Positions 42,872 through 50,477 of a DNA stretch of 64,000 bases are shown one piece after another; the stretch's first letter is position 1; the number at the start of each line of letters is the position of its first letter. The stretch is from positions 186,001 to 250,000 of the forward strand of contig CAVZDD010000003.1 in the NCBI GenBank assembly GCA_963773945.1, written 5' to 3'. Under the pieces are notes generated by a model. The model was given only the letters and a program-made list of their open reading frames with translations. It was not told where the DNA came from and made no database searches. Both the position numbers and the translations under genes were made by a program. This DNA is from JAKIWV01 sp963773945. Its GTDB lineage: Archaea > Thermoplasmatota > Thermoplasmata > Lutacidiplasmatales > UBA184.

Positions 42872-43603
42872 TCACCTGGGAAGTAGCGGGGGGACAACGC
42901 CCGCATGGATAACGGCTTCGACGAATCCGCGCGCGTACTCGGCACGGGTCACGTAGTCGGCGACGCCGCGCGCGCGCGGGCTGCCGGACGGGAAGCTCAC
43001 CGCCCACGCCGAGGCGCGCAGCATCGCAACATCGTTGTTGCCATCGCCGACCGCGAGACAATCGGCGGGAGTGAGCCCTAGCGGTCGGAGCGCTCGCCGG
43101 AGCGCGGGCAGCTTGCCGGCCCCCCGCTGGATGAGGTGCATCGCGTACCCAGTGCTCTCGACAAGCACAGGCCGACCACGGAGTGCCGCCCGGATGCGGC
43201 GCTCGGACACCCCTTCCTCGAGGGCCACTTCGGACTCTCGCCATCGATCGGTGAACAGACGACGGACGGGCAGCCCCGCCTCGACGAGACGACGGTAGGC
43301 CGCCAGTGCCACGCGCCGGTCCGCGAAATGCTCTACGACGTCCCGACCCCCTTCTCGATGGTAAAGGACCCCGCCGTTCTCTGCGATAATCGGTGCCGTC
43401 AGTCCGAGGAAGCGATGCAGCGCCAGGGCGACTGGAAGTACGTTCCCCGTCGCCAAGATGACGGGAACTCCGGCTTCGGTCATCCGTCGGATGACTTCTA
43501 TCGCGTCCACGTCGAGGCGTCGCTCGCGGTCGGTCAGCGTGCCGTCGACGTCGGTGACGACGGCCCGGATCGGGCGACGAGGATGCGCCTCGGGCGGCGT
43601 CAG
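42872..43603 (-). CDS. HAD phosphatase, archaeal phosphoglycolate phosphatase type
   Basis: HAD superfamily hydrolase of the archaeal phosphoglycolate phosphatase (TA0175-like) type. Seen: the nucleophile motif VVTDVDGTLTDRERR near 43530-43560, LATGNVLPVALAL (motif II), IIAENGGVLYHREGG, and VGDGNNDVAMLRAS (motif IV). The first ATG in frame (43510) would cut off the catalytic DVDGT, so translation must begin upstream. No ATG, GTG or TTG exists there; a CTG at 43603 abuts the stop of the upstream gene and is used here with low certainty. A base error is the alternative. About 243 aa. Confidence 0.8.
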   Translation of the reverse strand: MTPPEAHPRRPIRAVVTDVDGTLTDRERRLDVDAIEVIRRMTEAGVPVILATGNVLPVALALHRFLGLTAPIIAENGGVLYHREGGRDVVEHFADRRVALAAYRRLVEAGLPVRRLFTDRWRESEVALEEGVSERRIRAALRGRPVLVESTGYAMHLIQRGAGKLPALRRALRPLGLTPADCLAVGDGNNDVAMLRASAWAVSFPSGSPRARGVADYVTRAEYARGFVEAVIHAGVVPPLLPR

Positions 43604-44121
43604 GCTTCCCTCCCGCGGTGACCCTGGAACAAGTCCTGGGAGGTGGAAGGCCGACGAGCCGCTTCGAGCGCGAGGCGCACGGCCCGTTCGGCGCTCTCCA
43701 CCCGGACGTACCGCGTGGGGTCGATCCCGGCGGAATCGAGCTTCCAGCTGCCGATCGCGAACACGGGCTTCCGAAGCTCCAACGAATGCGCGATCTCGGT
43801 CAGCGTGCCGAACGAACCGTCAACAGCGATCACGGCGTGGCCGCTCATGACCACCAGCACATTGCGGGCGACCCCCAGGCCCGTCGGGATCGCGATGTCG
43901 ACGTCCGGGTTGGCGTCCAGCCAGCGGCCCGTGGGGAGAATTCCGATGGTGAGGCCACCCGCCTGATGCGCGCCGCGGCAGGCGGCGGCCATGACGCCGC
44001 CTAGTCCGCCGCAGACCACAGCCGCGCCCGCTTCGGCGATGCGGCGACCGACCTCCTCCGCGACGGCAAGCGCTTCCGGGGGAGGAGCCTCCCCTCCGAT
44101 CACGGCGATGAGGGTCTTCAC
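43600..44121 (-). CDS. LOG-family/TIGR00725 Rossmann-fold protein
   Basis: 173 aa protein of the lysine-decarboxylase-like LOG family. Seen: AVIGGEAPPPEALAVAEEVGRRIAEAGAAVVCGGLGGVMAAACRGAHQAGG (the GG-x-x-GVM-x-A nucleotide-sugar binding pattern) and VIAVDGSFGTLTEIAHSLELRKPVFAIG (a PGG-x-GT-like motif with the catalytic Glu). Relatives cleave phosphoribose from cytokinin-like nucleotides, but archaeal members are untested. The GTG at 44121 overlaps the gatE stop (GTGA); the upstream extension of the frame is antisense-like Arg-rich sequence. Confidence 0.82.
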   Translation of the reverse strand: MKTLIAVIGGEAPPPEALAVAEEVGRRIAEAGAAVVCGGLGGVMAAACRGAHQAGGLTIGILPTGRWLDANPDVDIAIPTGLGVARNVLVVMSGHAVIAVDGSFGTLTEIAHSLELRKPVFAIGSWKLDSAGIDPTRYVRVESAERAVRLALEAARRPSTSQDLFQGHRGREA

Positions 44122-45995
44122 GGGGGTCCGCTCAGCCCTTCCAACCGACGGCCTAGCGCTTTCTCGAGGACCTCGGCCACCTCTTTTCCGTCGCGTCGCC
44201 CTCGGACTTCGCGCATGACGTCTCCCATTAACGGAGACTGGGCGGCCCTTCCTCGAGAGTGCCACAGCTCCTCGTTTCGGTCCAACACCGCCTCGACCAG
44301 CACTTCGAGTTCGGGCCTCGATAGCGGCGACAGCCCGGCCGAGTTCGCGGCCTCGTCGATGGAGCGGCCGTGGACCAGCACCCCTTCGAGCACCGGTTGA
44401 ACCCCTTCCTTGGCAAACTGGCCCTTCGCCAAAGACGTGAGGATGGAATCGAGCACGTTTTCGGAGGGGTCGGCGACCGGCACTGCGCGGGCCACCGCGG
44501 CAAAAGCGGGGAGGTCGTGCGTGAGGAGCCGCACGACGAGGGAGGCGGGATGACCGCGGTGCACGAGCGCCTCGAACCGCTCGGCCTCACCTTCCTGGAT
44601 CAATAGCCGCGCGACGTCATCGGTGAGCGAGTGTTCCGTTCGCATCCGGGCCAAACTCTCTTCGGGTCGCTCGGGAAGGTGATGGCTCAGTTTCGCGAGA
44701 TGCTCGACGGAGAGCGTGACCGGAGGTACATCGGTCTCGGGATACATTCGGTCCCGGCCCGGCAGCGGACGAGAGTATCGGGACGTCCCATCGGGGAGCG
44801 GGTCCCGGGTCTCCGGAGGCACTCCCACGAACGCGGCGGCGGCGCGGTGAAGGACTTGATGGAGCGCCTCGGTGGCCTTCGCCGAGTCGGTGTGGGCCAC
44901 GATCGCGAAGGCGTCGTTGGCCCCCAGGGAGAGCCGATGACGGATCTTCTCCACGTGTCCCGGGTGGAGCCCTTGCGCCGGCAATTCGTCGGAGTGGAGG
45001 ATCCCGCGCACGCCGACGGCCCTCGCATAATCGGCGAGCTCGCGGCCCATGCGGGGCCCCGCCTCTGGCGGATGGCCAAGCAGACCGTGGAATCCGGGGA
45101 GAGGGACCGCGAGCACGACGCCCTGCTTCTTGAGCACCGAAGCCACCGGGCCGGGCCCGGCGTCGAGCAGGAGATCCCCGACGTTCACCGGTTCGCCGGT
45201 CGGCGGGCGGGCGTTGCGTCGATGGAGTTCCTCCTTCGTGCGGAGCAGCATCTCCTGACGGGCGATCTCTTCCTGGGCGTATTTCGATACGAGCCGAAGT
45301 TCCTGCACGCCCTTGACCTCGATGCGCGTGCCTCCTTCGATGGAGAGGTTCACGTCCTCCCGGATGGTTCCGATCCCCCGACGCACCCGGTGCGTCGAGC
45401 GGAGCAGGGCGCCGATCGCCTCCGCCACGTCGTGCACCTCCTCGGGCGTGGTGAGGTCCGGTCCAGTGGCGACTTCGACCAACGGAATGCCGAGCCGGTC
45501 GAGCCGGTAGCGCACCTCGCCACCCGTCTCCGACACCTTCCGGGCCGCATCCTCTTCGAGGCAGATCGTGTCGACCGTGATCCGTCGCCCGCCCACCTCG
45601 ATCCACCCATTGGTGGCCACTAACGCGGTCCGTTGGAATCCGGCCGTGTTCGACCCGTCGACGACGAGCTTCCGCATGACGAGGATCTCGTCGATCGGCG
45701 TTGCGTGGAGAAGAAGGGCGACGGTGAGCGCTACATCGAGCGCTTCCAAGTTGATCGCATGCGGGGGCTCCTCATCGAGCTCGACCAAGCAGGTGGTCGG
45801 TACGATCTCATAGACGAACGAGAGGCCGAGCGACGACTCGAAGGCGGCGGCGGGGTCGAGCGCGCGCAACTCTCCACCGGTGGCCCGGAGGCGGCGCAGG
45901 ACGGTCCCTTCGACCTCTTCCGAGAGTTCCGAGGGACAGGGACAGAACAGCTTGTGCGTGGCGAGCTGCTGGTGCACTTCGAGACCGGCTTTCAC
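44118..45995 (-). CDS. gatE: Glu-tRNA(Gln) amidotransferase subunit E
   Basis: Archaeal GatE, 625 aa, which with GatD converts Glu-tRNA(Gln) to Gln-tRNA(Gln). Seen: VKAGLEVHQQLATHKLFCPCPSE at the start, KLVVDGSNTAGFQRTALVATNG, GIPLVEVATGPDLTTPEEVH, TIREDVNLSIEGGTRIEVKGVQELRLV and a C-terminal YqeY-like tail (GDVMREVRGRRDGKEVAEVLEKALG). The true start is the GTG at 45995, overlapping the gatD stop (GTGA); the frame is open further upstream through gatD antisense-like residues that do not belong. Confidence 0.95.
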   Translation of the reverse strand: MKAGLEVHQQLATHKLFCPCPSELSEEVEGTVLRRLRATGGELRALDPAAAFESSLGLSFVYEIVPTTCLVELDEEPPHAINLEALDVALTVALLLHATPIDEILVMRKLVVDGSNTAGFQRTALVATNGWIEVGGRRITVDTICLEEDAARKVSETGGEVRYRLDRLGIPLVEVATGPDLTTPEEVHDVAEAIGALLRSTHRVRRGIGTIREDVNLSIEGGTRIEVKGVQELRLVSKYAQEEIARQEMLLRTKEELHRRNARPPTGEPVNVGDLLLDAGPGPVASVLKKQGVVLAVPLPGFHGLLGHPPEAGPRMGRELADYARAVGVRGILHSDELPAQGLHPGHVEKIRHRLSLGANDAFAIVAHTDSAKATEALHQVLHRAAAAFVGVPPETRDPLPDGTSRYSRPLPGRDRMYPETDVPPVTLSVEHLAKLSHHLPERPEESLARMRTEHSLTDDVARLLIQEGEAERFEALVHRGHPASLVVRLLTHDLPAFAAVARAVPVADPSENVLDSILTSLAKGQFAKEGVQPVLEGVLVHGRSIDEAANSAGLSPLSRPELEVLVEAVLDRNEELWHSRGRAAQSPLMGDVMREVRGRRDGKEVAEVLEKALGRRLEGLSGPP

Positions 45996-47341
45996 GGGAC
46001 CTTCTCCAGCCGGCGGCGGCGCACAAATTCTCCGACCTGGTCTTCGAGGAGGAGGGCGCGGACCCGCGCGGGGTCGTCCGATTGGCCGAGCGCCCAGAGC
46101 ATCTTCGCGTAGGCGGTCTCGGGAAGCAGGTCGTCCAGATACGCAACACCGGCCTGCAGGAGCTCGCGGCCGGTCGAGTAGACATACGGGTCCGTCCCCC
46201 CATCGAGACACTGCGTGGTCATGCCGACGACGAGTCCCCCGTCGATCAGCCGGCGGAGTCCGCGCATGTGCTCGCGGGCGATATGTCCCAACCCGGTCCC
46301 CGCGATCACGAGTCCGCGTTCGTTCCGAACGAGCCGGCGCAACCGGGTGGGGGAGAATCCGGGGTAGTAGGTGACCATCGCGGCCCGCTCGTCCAGGTGG
46401 GTGTCGGTCCGGAGAGGAGCCTCCGAGGGACGCCGGGCCTCAGGCCGGAGTTGGATCCGCTTCCCTTCGATGTACCCGAGCGGCGGCGCGTTCCGGCTCT
46501 GGAAGGCGTCGCGTCGAGAGGAGTGCATCTTTCGGACCCGCGTGCCCCGGTGGATCGTCAACCGGTCGTCCGATACACCGGCATGCATCACGACCACCAC
46601 CTCGCCGAGGACTCCGGTCCGGGCCAGATGAATCGCCCCCGGCAGGTTCGTAAATCCGTCGGACGAGGGTCGATCCGGGGACCGCTGGGCCCCCACGAGT
46701 ACGACGGGACCCGGCGGATTCCGCACCATGAAGCTCAATGCCGCTGCGGTGTAGGCCAAGGTATCCGTCCCGTGCGAGATGACGACGCCCCGGGCCCCCT
46801 GACGGAAGCTCTCCCCGACCTTCTCCGCGAGCGCGACCCAATCGGCCGGCACGATGTCCTCACTGAAGCGTTCGAGGACCGATACGACCCGAATCGGTCC
46901 TTCCGCGTCGAGGGCCGGGAAGGCGGCCAGGATCTCCTTCTCGTCCCGTACCGGCTTGACCCCCCCCGTTTGATAATCGACCCGCGAGGCGATCGTCCCT
47001 CCCGTCGTCAACAGGGCGACCCACGGGGCTTCGTTGGGGGGCGGCGCTGTTGGGCTGGATTCAGCGGGCTTGGAGGTCCGGGGACGGCGCGGCTTCGCGA
47101 TGACGGTCAGCACATCGTGCTCGTCGATCGCCAAGCCCACGTTGTACCCGCTCGCCAGTTTCAGTACCACGACGTTCGGCCCGGAGAATTCGGTCGAGGG
47201 TACGAGAATGCCGTGCCAGGTTCGGCCGTCTTCGGGGGTGATCTCGACTTCGGTGCCCGTGGGCAGCGTCTTGATCTTTTTGCGCGGGTCGACCGTTGGC
47301 TCTGCCACTCTTCTGCTCCCGAATGCAGCGCGGGCGTTCAA
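45992..47341 (-). CDS. gatD: Glu-tRNA(Gln) amidotransferase subunit D
   Basis: Archaeal GatD, 449 aa, an L-asparaginase-like subunit that supplies ammonia from Gln. Seen: an N-terminal beta domain (GTEVEITPEDGRTWHGILVPSTEF), the amidase TTGGTIASRVDYQTGGVKP, ISHGTDTLAYTAAALSFMV (second catalytic Thr/Asp), VVVMHAGVSDDRLTIHRGTRVRKMHSSRRDAF and GTGLGHI. The frame begins at a TTG (47341) only 7 bases after the expected transcription start; the GTG at 47308 is a possible alternative. First gene of the gatD-gatE-LOG-phosphatase-zinc protein string. Confidence 0.95.
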   Translation of the reverse strand: MNARAAFGSRRVAEPTVDPRKKIKTLPTGTEVEITPEDGRTWHGILVPSTEFSGPNVVVLKLASGYNVGLAIDEHDVLTVIAKPRRPRTSKPAESSPTAPPPNEAPWVALLTTGGTIASRVDYQTGGVKPVRDEKEILAAFPALDAEGPIRVVSVLERFSEDIVPADWVALAEKVGESFRQGARGVVISHGTDTLAYTAAALSFMVRNPPGPVVLVGAQRSPDRPSSDGFTNLPGAIHLARTGVLGEVVVVMHAGVSDDRLTIHRGTRVRKMHSSRRDAFQSRNAPPLGYIEGKRIQLRPEARRPSEAPLRTDTHLDERAAMVTYYPGFSPTRLRRLVRNERGLVIAGTGLGHIAREHMRGLRRLIDGGLVVGMTTQCLDGGTDPYVYSTGRELLQAGVAYLDDLLPETAYAKMLWALGQSDDPARVRALLLEDQVGEFVRRRRLEKVP

Positions 47342-47370
47342 CCGCGCTGGACGACGCAGACCTTCCTCGT

Positions 47371-47378
47371 ATTAAATC
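47371..47378 (-). promoter_or_regulatory. TATA box of the gatD operon
   Basis: Leftward GATTTAAT (plus ATTAAATC), centre 33 bases from the TTG start of gatD. Confidence 0.55.
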
Positions 47379-47410
47379 TGGGACGGAGGAAAACCTTCGG
47401 CGTCCCCGCT

Positions 47411-47419
47411 CTTTTATAG
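47411..47419 (+). promoter_or_regulatory. TATA box of tRNA-Arg
   Basis: CTTTTATAG, centre 49 bases before the first tRNA base, so the primary transcript should carry a leader of about 23 bases. Confidence 0.55.
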
Positions 47420-47463
47420 ACGGCCCTCTTCGGCGGGCCTGGAGGACAAGCGGAGCTTCCGGC

Positions 47464-47573
47464 GCCCGTGTGGGGTAGCTACGGAATCGGTGGAGAACCG
47501 CCGGTCTCGCTACACTGGATTATCCTAGAGGCCTGCGGAGCCTCAGACCTGGGTTCGAATCCCAGCACGGGCG
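47464..47573 (+). tRNA. tRNA-Arg (anticodon GCG) with a 35-base D-loop intron
   Basis: Seen: acceptor GCCCGTG (47464-47470) pairs fully with CACGGGC (47566-47572), discriminator G at 47573. Anticodon stem GAGGC/GCCTC encloses CTGCGGA, anticodon GCG at 47535-47537. T arm CTGGG, TTCGAAT, CCCAG at 47549-47565. The D loop has 38 bases between AG (47477-47478) and GG (47517-47518). GTAG (47475-47478) pairs perfectly with CTAC (47510-47513), flanked by three-base bulges CTA and ACT; an inner helix from 47482 to 47509 closes on AGAA. Cutting after the second bulge base removes 47481-47515 and leaves D loop AGCTTGG, giving a standard 75-nt tRNA. CCA not encoded. Confidence 0.93.
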
Positions 47574-47743
47574 ATTTCCTCCGGTCGATACTTCCTTCGT
47601 CGCCCACGAAGGGCGCCCTCGACAATCAAGGCCTCAAAGGATGAGGGGGAGTGTTCGGCCGGGTACTCGAGTGTCTCGATTCGACGCCCGCGGCAGCGTG
47701 CGAAGATTCGCGAAATGAACACCCCGTTCGAGAATCTCTTCAC
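47543..47743 (-). CDS. Possible small basic protein overlapping tRNA-Arg
   Basis: 66 codons from an ATG at 47743, 29 bases downstream of the unknown gene that ends at 47772 and on the same strand. The protein is basic (RCRGRRIETLEYPAEHSPSSFEAL, then RGRRRKYRPEEIARAG) and not recognised. Its last ten codons read through the T arm and acceptor of tRNA-Arg on the opposite strand, which speaks against it. It is the only candidate in the roughly 200-base gap 47574-47771; otherwise that gap shows nothing. Confidence 0.25.
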   Translation of the reverse strand: MKRFSNGVFISRIFARCRGRRIETLEYPAEHSPSSFEALIVEGALRGRRRKYRPEEIARAGIRTQV

Positions 47744-47771
47744 CTCAGACGCGCCGGTGGAATCCGCGGGA

Positions 47772-48413
47772 CTACGTGCGCCGTATCTCGGACTGGCTCC
47801 GATAGATCAGCGTACGTCCGCGGGCCTTGTGGTCGAATTTCACTTGCAGAATGTAGACCGCCCTCTGAAGGCGACGGAACAGCCTCCGGTTCGGCTTCAG
47901 GGTCCGGTAGAAGTGGGTGTAGTGGACGGGAATGGAGCGACCCCGGGCGCGCCGAAGCGAGTAGCGTCCCTCCGAGACCAGCATGTCGTCCCCCGAGACC
48001 CGGATCGTTTCTCGGAGCGGCCCCATCCCGCGCACGCGGGGCAGCTTGAGCTCGCCCACCGTGATCATCTGGGACCACGCCTTCGGGCCATTGACAACGG
48101 CCCGTTCGCTGACGCTCAACGTCCCGTAGCTCCCGAAGGTCGTCATCCGGAAGGACTCGAATTCGGCGCCGAGAAGCTGGGTAGGCCCGATGAACGTGGA
48201 GGGGTTCAGGACCGGAGTCGCGCCGATATGACTCCGACCGGTCAAAATGACGATCGAGGCGGCCTCGAGTTGCCAACCACCGGGCAGTCCGGCAAAGACG
48301 ATGTTCCCGGACTTGGTCCCGGAAGCGTCGATCGATAGGGTTCCGTTACCGGAGAACGACTGTCCATTCAGAACTCCGGTGACCGACAACGCGAGGCTGG
48401 TCAGGGCGGGCAT
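47772..48413 (-). CDS. Hypothetical protein
   Basis: Not recognised, about 213 aa. The N-terminal 120 residues are rich in Ser, Gly, Thr and Val with short beta-strand patterns (LALSVTGVLNGQSFSGNGTLSID, GGWQLEAASIVILTGR); the C-terminal third is strongly basic (RGRSIPVHYTHFYRTLKPNRRLFRRLQRAVY). No signal peptide or membrane span. The ATG at 48413 is preferred to the GTG at 48425 because a TATA-like element at 48434-48442 is centred 25 bases before it. Divergent from the adenylate cyclase gene. Confidence 0.6.
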   Translation of the reverse strand: MPALTSLALSVTGVLNGQSFSGNGTLSIDASGTKSGNIVFAGLPGGWQLEAASIVILTGRSHIGATPVLNPSTFIGPTQLLGAEFESFRMTTFGSYGTLSVSERAVVNGPKAWSQMITVGELKLPRVRGMGPLRETIRVSGDDMLVSEGRYSLRRARGRSIPVHYTHFYRTLKPNRRLFRRLQRAVYILQVKFDHKARGRTLIYRSQSEIRRT

Positions 48414-48433
48414 GGGACCGGACACGGCGACGG

Positions 48434-48442
48434 TCTATTTGG
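48434..48442 (-). promoter_or_regulatory. TATA-like box of the hypothetical gene at 48413
   Basis: Leftward CCAAATAGA, centre 25 bases from the ATG at 48413; predicts a leaderless message. Confidence 0.4.
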
Positions 48443-48460
48443 ACCCCGCGAAGAGGGGGG

Positions 48461-48470
48461 CTTAATCTAA
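48461..48470 (+). promoter_or_regulatory. TATA-like box of the adenylate cyclase gene
   Basis: CTTAATCTAA, centre 25 bases before the GTG at 48490; predicts a leaderless message. Confidence 0.45.
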
Positions 48471-48489
48471 CAAACGCGATTCGCGACTC

Positions 48490-50448
48490 GTGGCCACGAC
48501 ACGGCGACTTGCCGCCATCATGTTCACCGACATGGTGGGCTACACGGCCCTCACCCAGGCAGATGAGGCGAGAACGCTCCAGCTCCTGAGCGAGCAGGAA
48601 CGGCTGGTCCGGCCCCTCTTCGCCACCCACCAGGGTCGCGAGGTCAAATCGATGGGCGACGGCTTCCTGGTCGAGTTCGACAGCGCACTGCGCGCCGTCC
48701 AATGCGCCATCGATATTCATGAGCGACTCCACGCCCGGAACGCCGAATCGGGCCGGTCCCCGTTCGGGATGCGGATCGGCGTGCACCTGGGGGACGTGGA
48801 GGAGCGAGGCGGCGACATCTTCGGAGACGCGGTGAATATCGCCGCTCGGATCGAGCCGTTGGCGGCTCCCGGCGGCGTGTGCATCTCGGGCCAAGTTTTC
48901 GACCAGGTTCGCAACAAGATCCCGAACCGACTCGAGAAGCTGGGTCCGAGGGTCCTCAAGAACGTCCAACTTCCGACCGATGTCTATCGAGTGACCTTTG
49001 CCTGGGAACCGTTCTCGCCGTCGGCGGGACCGTCCGGCTCCAATCGCCTCGCCGTCCTGCCGTTAGCCAACATCAGCCCCGACCCAAAAGACGAGTACTT
49101 CGCGGATGGGCTGACCGAGGAACTGATCAGCACGCTCTCCAAGCTGCGGGAGCTCCGGGTCGTCGCCCGCACCTCGGTGGGCCAGTACAAGACGGGCTCC
49201 AAGACCGTGGCGCAGATCGGGGCCGAGCTGGGGGTCGGGACGGTGTTGGAAGGCAGTGTCCGCAAGGCCGGGAACCGGCTGCGGATTACGCTCCAGCTCA
49301 TCGACGTGGGAACGGAGGCGCACCTCTGGGCCCAGAGCTACGATCGCGAAATGAATGATGTATTCGCGATTCAGAGTGAGATCGCGGAAAAGACGGCCGC
49401 CGCCTTGCGGGTCGAACTGCTCGCTCCTGAACGGGACTCGTTACGCAGGCGGCCCACCTCCAACCTTGCCGCGTATGACCTCTATCTGAAGGGCATCCAC
49501 TCCGCTCGGCGGGCTGCGCCTGGTCGGTTCGCTGAGTCGATGAAGTTCTTCGACGGCGCGGTCGCCCTGGACCCGAACTTCTCCCCACCCTACTCCTACA
49601 TGGCGAACATGTACCTCCTCCAATCGGGAGAAACCATCGCCCCTCGCATTGCGAATCCCCGTGCGAGGACGCTGGTGACCAAGGCACTCGAGCTAGACCC
49701 CACGTCGTCCGACGCACATGCGGCCCGCGGCAACCTCGCGCTGCAAGAAGAGCACAATTGGGCCCTGGCCGAGGACGAGTTCCGGCAGGCGATCTCGCTC
49801 AACCGTAGCGACGCCAATGCCCATTTTTGGTACGGGATCCTGTGCCTTGCGCTCCAACGGTTCGAAGCGTCCATCGAGGAGTTCCGGGCGGCCCTCGAGC
49901 TGGACCCCCTTTGGGAGGACCCGAAGGCTTGGCTCGACGTGGCGTACTCTCGAACCGGCAATCACGCACCCGGCATCGCGGCCGCAGAGGAGGACCGAGA
50001 CCGAGGCCCCGAAAACCCTGACATCCACGCGCGGCTCGGAATGTCCTATCTGCGTGCCGGTCGCCTAGAAGAGGCCCGGCGCGAGGCGGAGATTCCGACC
50101 CCGCCGACGAACCGATACGCCCAATTCAATTGGGCCATGCTCCGGGCCACGCTGGGAGACCCGGCCCCGGCGAAATGGCTGCTCGAAGAGTTCCAGCGGC
50201 TGGCCCAGACCGAGTACGTTTCCCCGACGCTTGCCGCCGGGTTGCACGCCCTCGCCGGAGATCGGGAAACCGCGCTGGCGGGCCTCGAACGGGATTTCGA
50301 AGCGGGGGAGTCTGGCTTGTGGTTAGAGTATCAGTTGGAAGCCTTCGACTCAATACGCGAGGACCCGCGGTTCCAATCGATTCTCCGGCGCCTCCGGCTT
50401 CCGATGGACGGAGGGCCTCCTTCGGGAGGGTCCCCCAATCAGGGCTGA
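48490..50448 (+). CDS. Class III adenylate cyclase with TolB/FlgO-like and TPR domains
   Basis: 652 aa soluble protein. Domain 1 (1-175) is a class III nucleotide cyclase with a complete active site: metal ligands D14 (FTDMVGYT) and D57 (KSMGDGF), adenine-specific K53 and D109, transition-state N116 and R120 (FGDAVNIAARIE). Domain 2 (about 186-300) matches the TolB/FlgO-like module fused to such cyclases in bacteria (RLAVLPLANISPDPKDEYFADGLTEELI). Domain 3 (about 330-620) is a run of tetratricopeptide repeats, probably a protein-binding sensor. This architecture is common in proteobacteria and acidobacteria and rare in archaea, so acquisition from bacteria is likely. GTG start, leaderless by TATA position. 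Confidence 0.9.
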   Translation: MATTRRLAAIMFTDMVGYTALTQADEARTLQLLSEQERLVRPLFATHQGREVKSMGDGFLVEFDSALRAVQCAIDIHERLHARNAESGRSPFGMRIGVHLGDVEERGGDIFGDAVNIAARIEPLAAPGGVCISGQVFDQVRNKIPNRLEKLGPRVLKNVQLPTDVYRVTFAWEPFSPSAGPSGSNRLAVLPLANISPDPKDEYFADGLTEELISTLSKLRELRVVARTSVGQYKTGSKTVAQIGAELGVGTVLEGSVRKAGNRLRITLQLIDVGTEAHLWAQSYDREMNDVFAIQSEIAEKTAAALRVELLAPERDSLRRRPTSNLAAYDLYLKGIHSARRAAPGRFAESMKFFDGAVALDPNFSPPYSYMANMYLLQSGETIAPRIANPRARTLVTKALELDPTSSDAHAARGNLALQEEHNWALAEDEFRQAISLNRSDANAHFWYGILCLALQRFEASIEEFRAALELDPLWEDPKAWLDVAYSRTGNHAPGIAAAEEDRDRGPENPDIHARLGMSYLRAGRLEEARREAEIPTPPTNRYAQFNWAMLRATLGDPAPAKWLLEEFQRLAQTEYVSPTLAAGLHALAGDRETALAGLERDFEAGESGLWLEYQLEAFDSIREDPRFQSILRRLRLPMDGGPPSGGSPNQG

Positions 50449-50477
50449 CCCGAGCGGGCGATGGTCGGCGTTCTGCC

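Noticed and set aside
47574..47771. Additional RNA gene in the gap after tRNA-Arg
   Set aside because: No cloverleaf, C/D or H/ACA pattern that I could support; only a doubtful small reading frame is listed.
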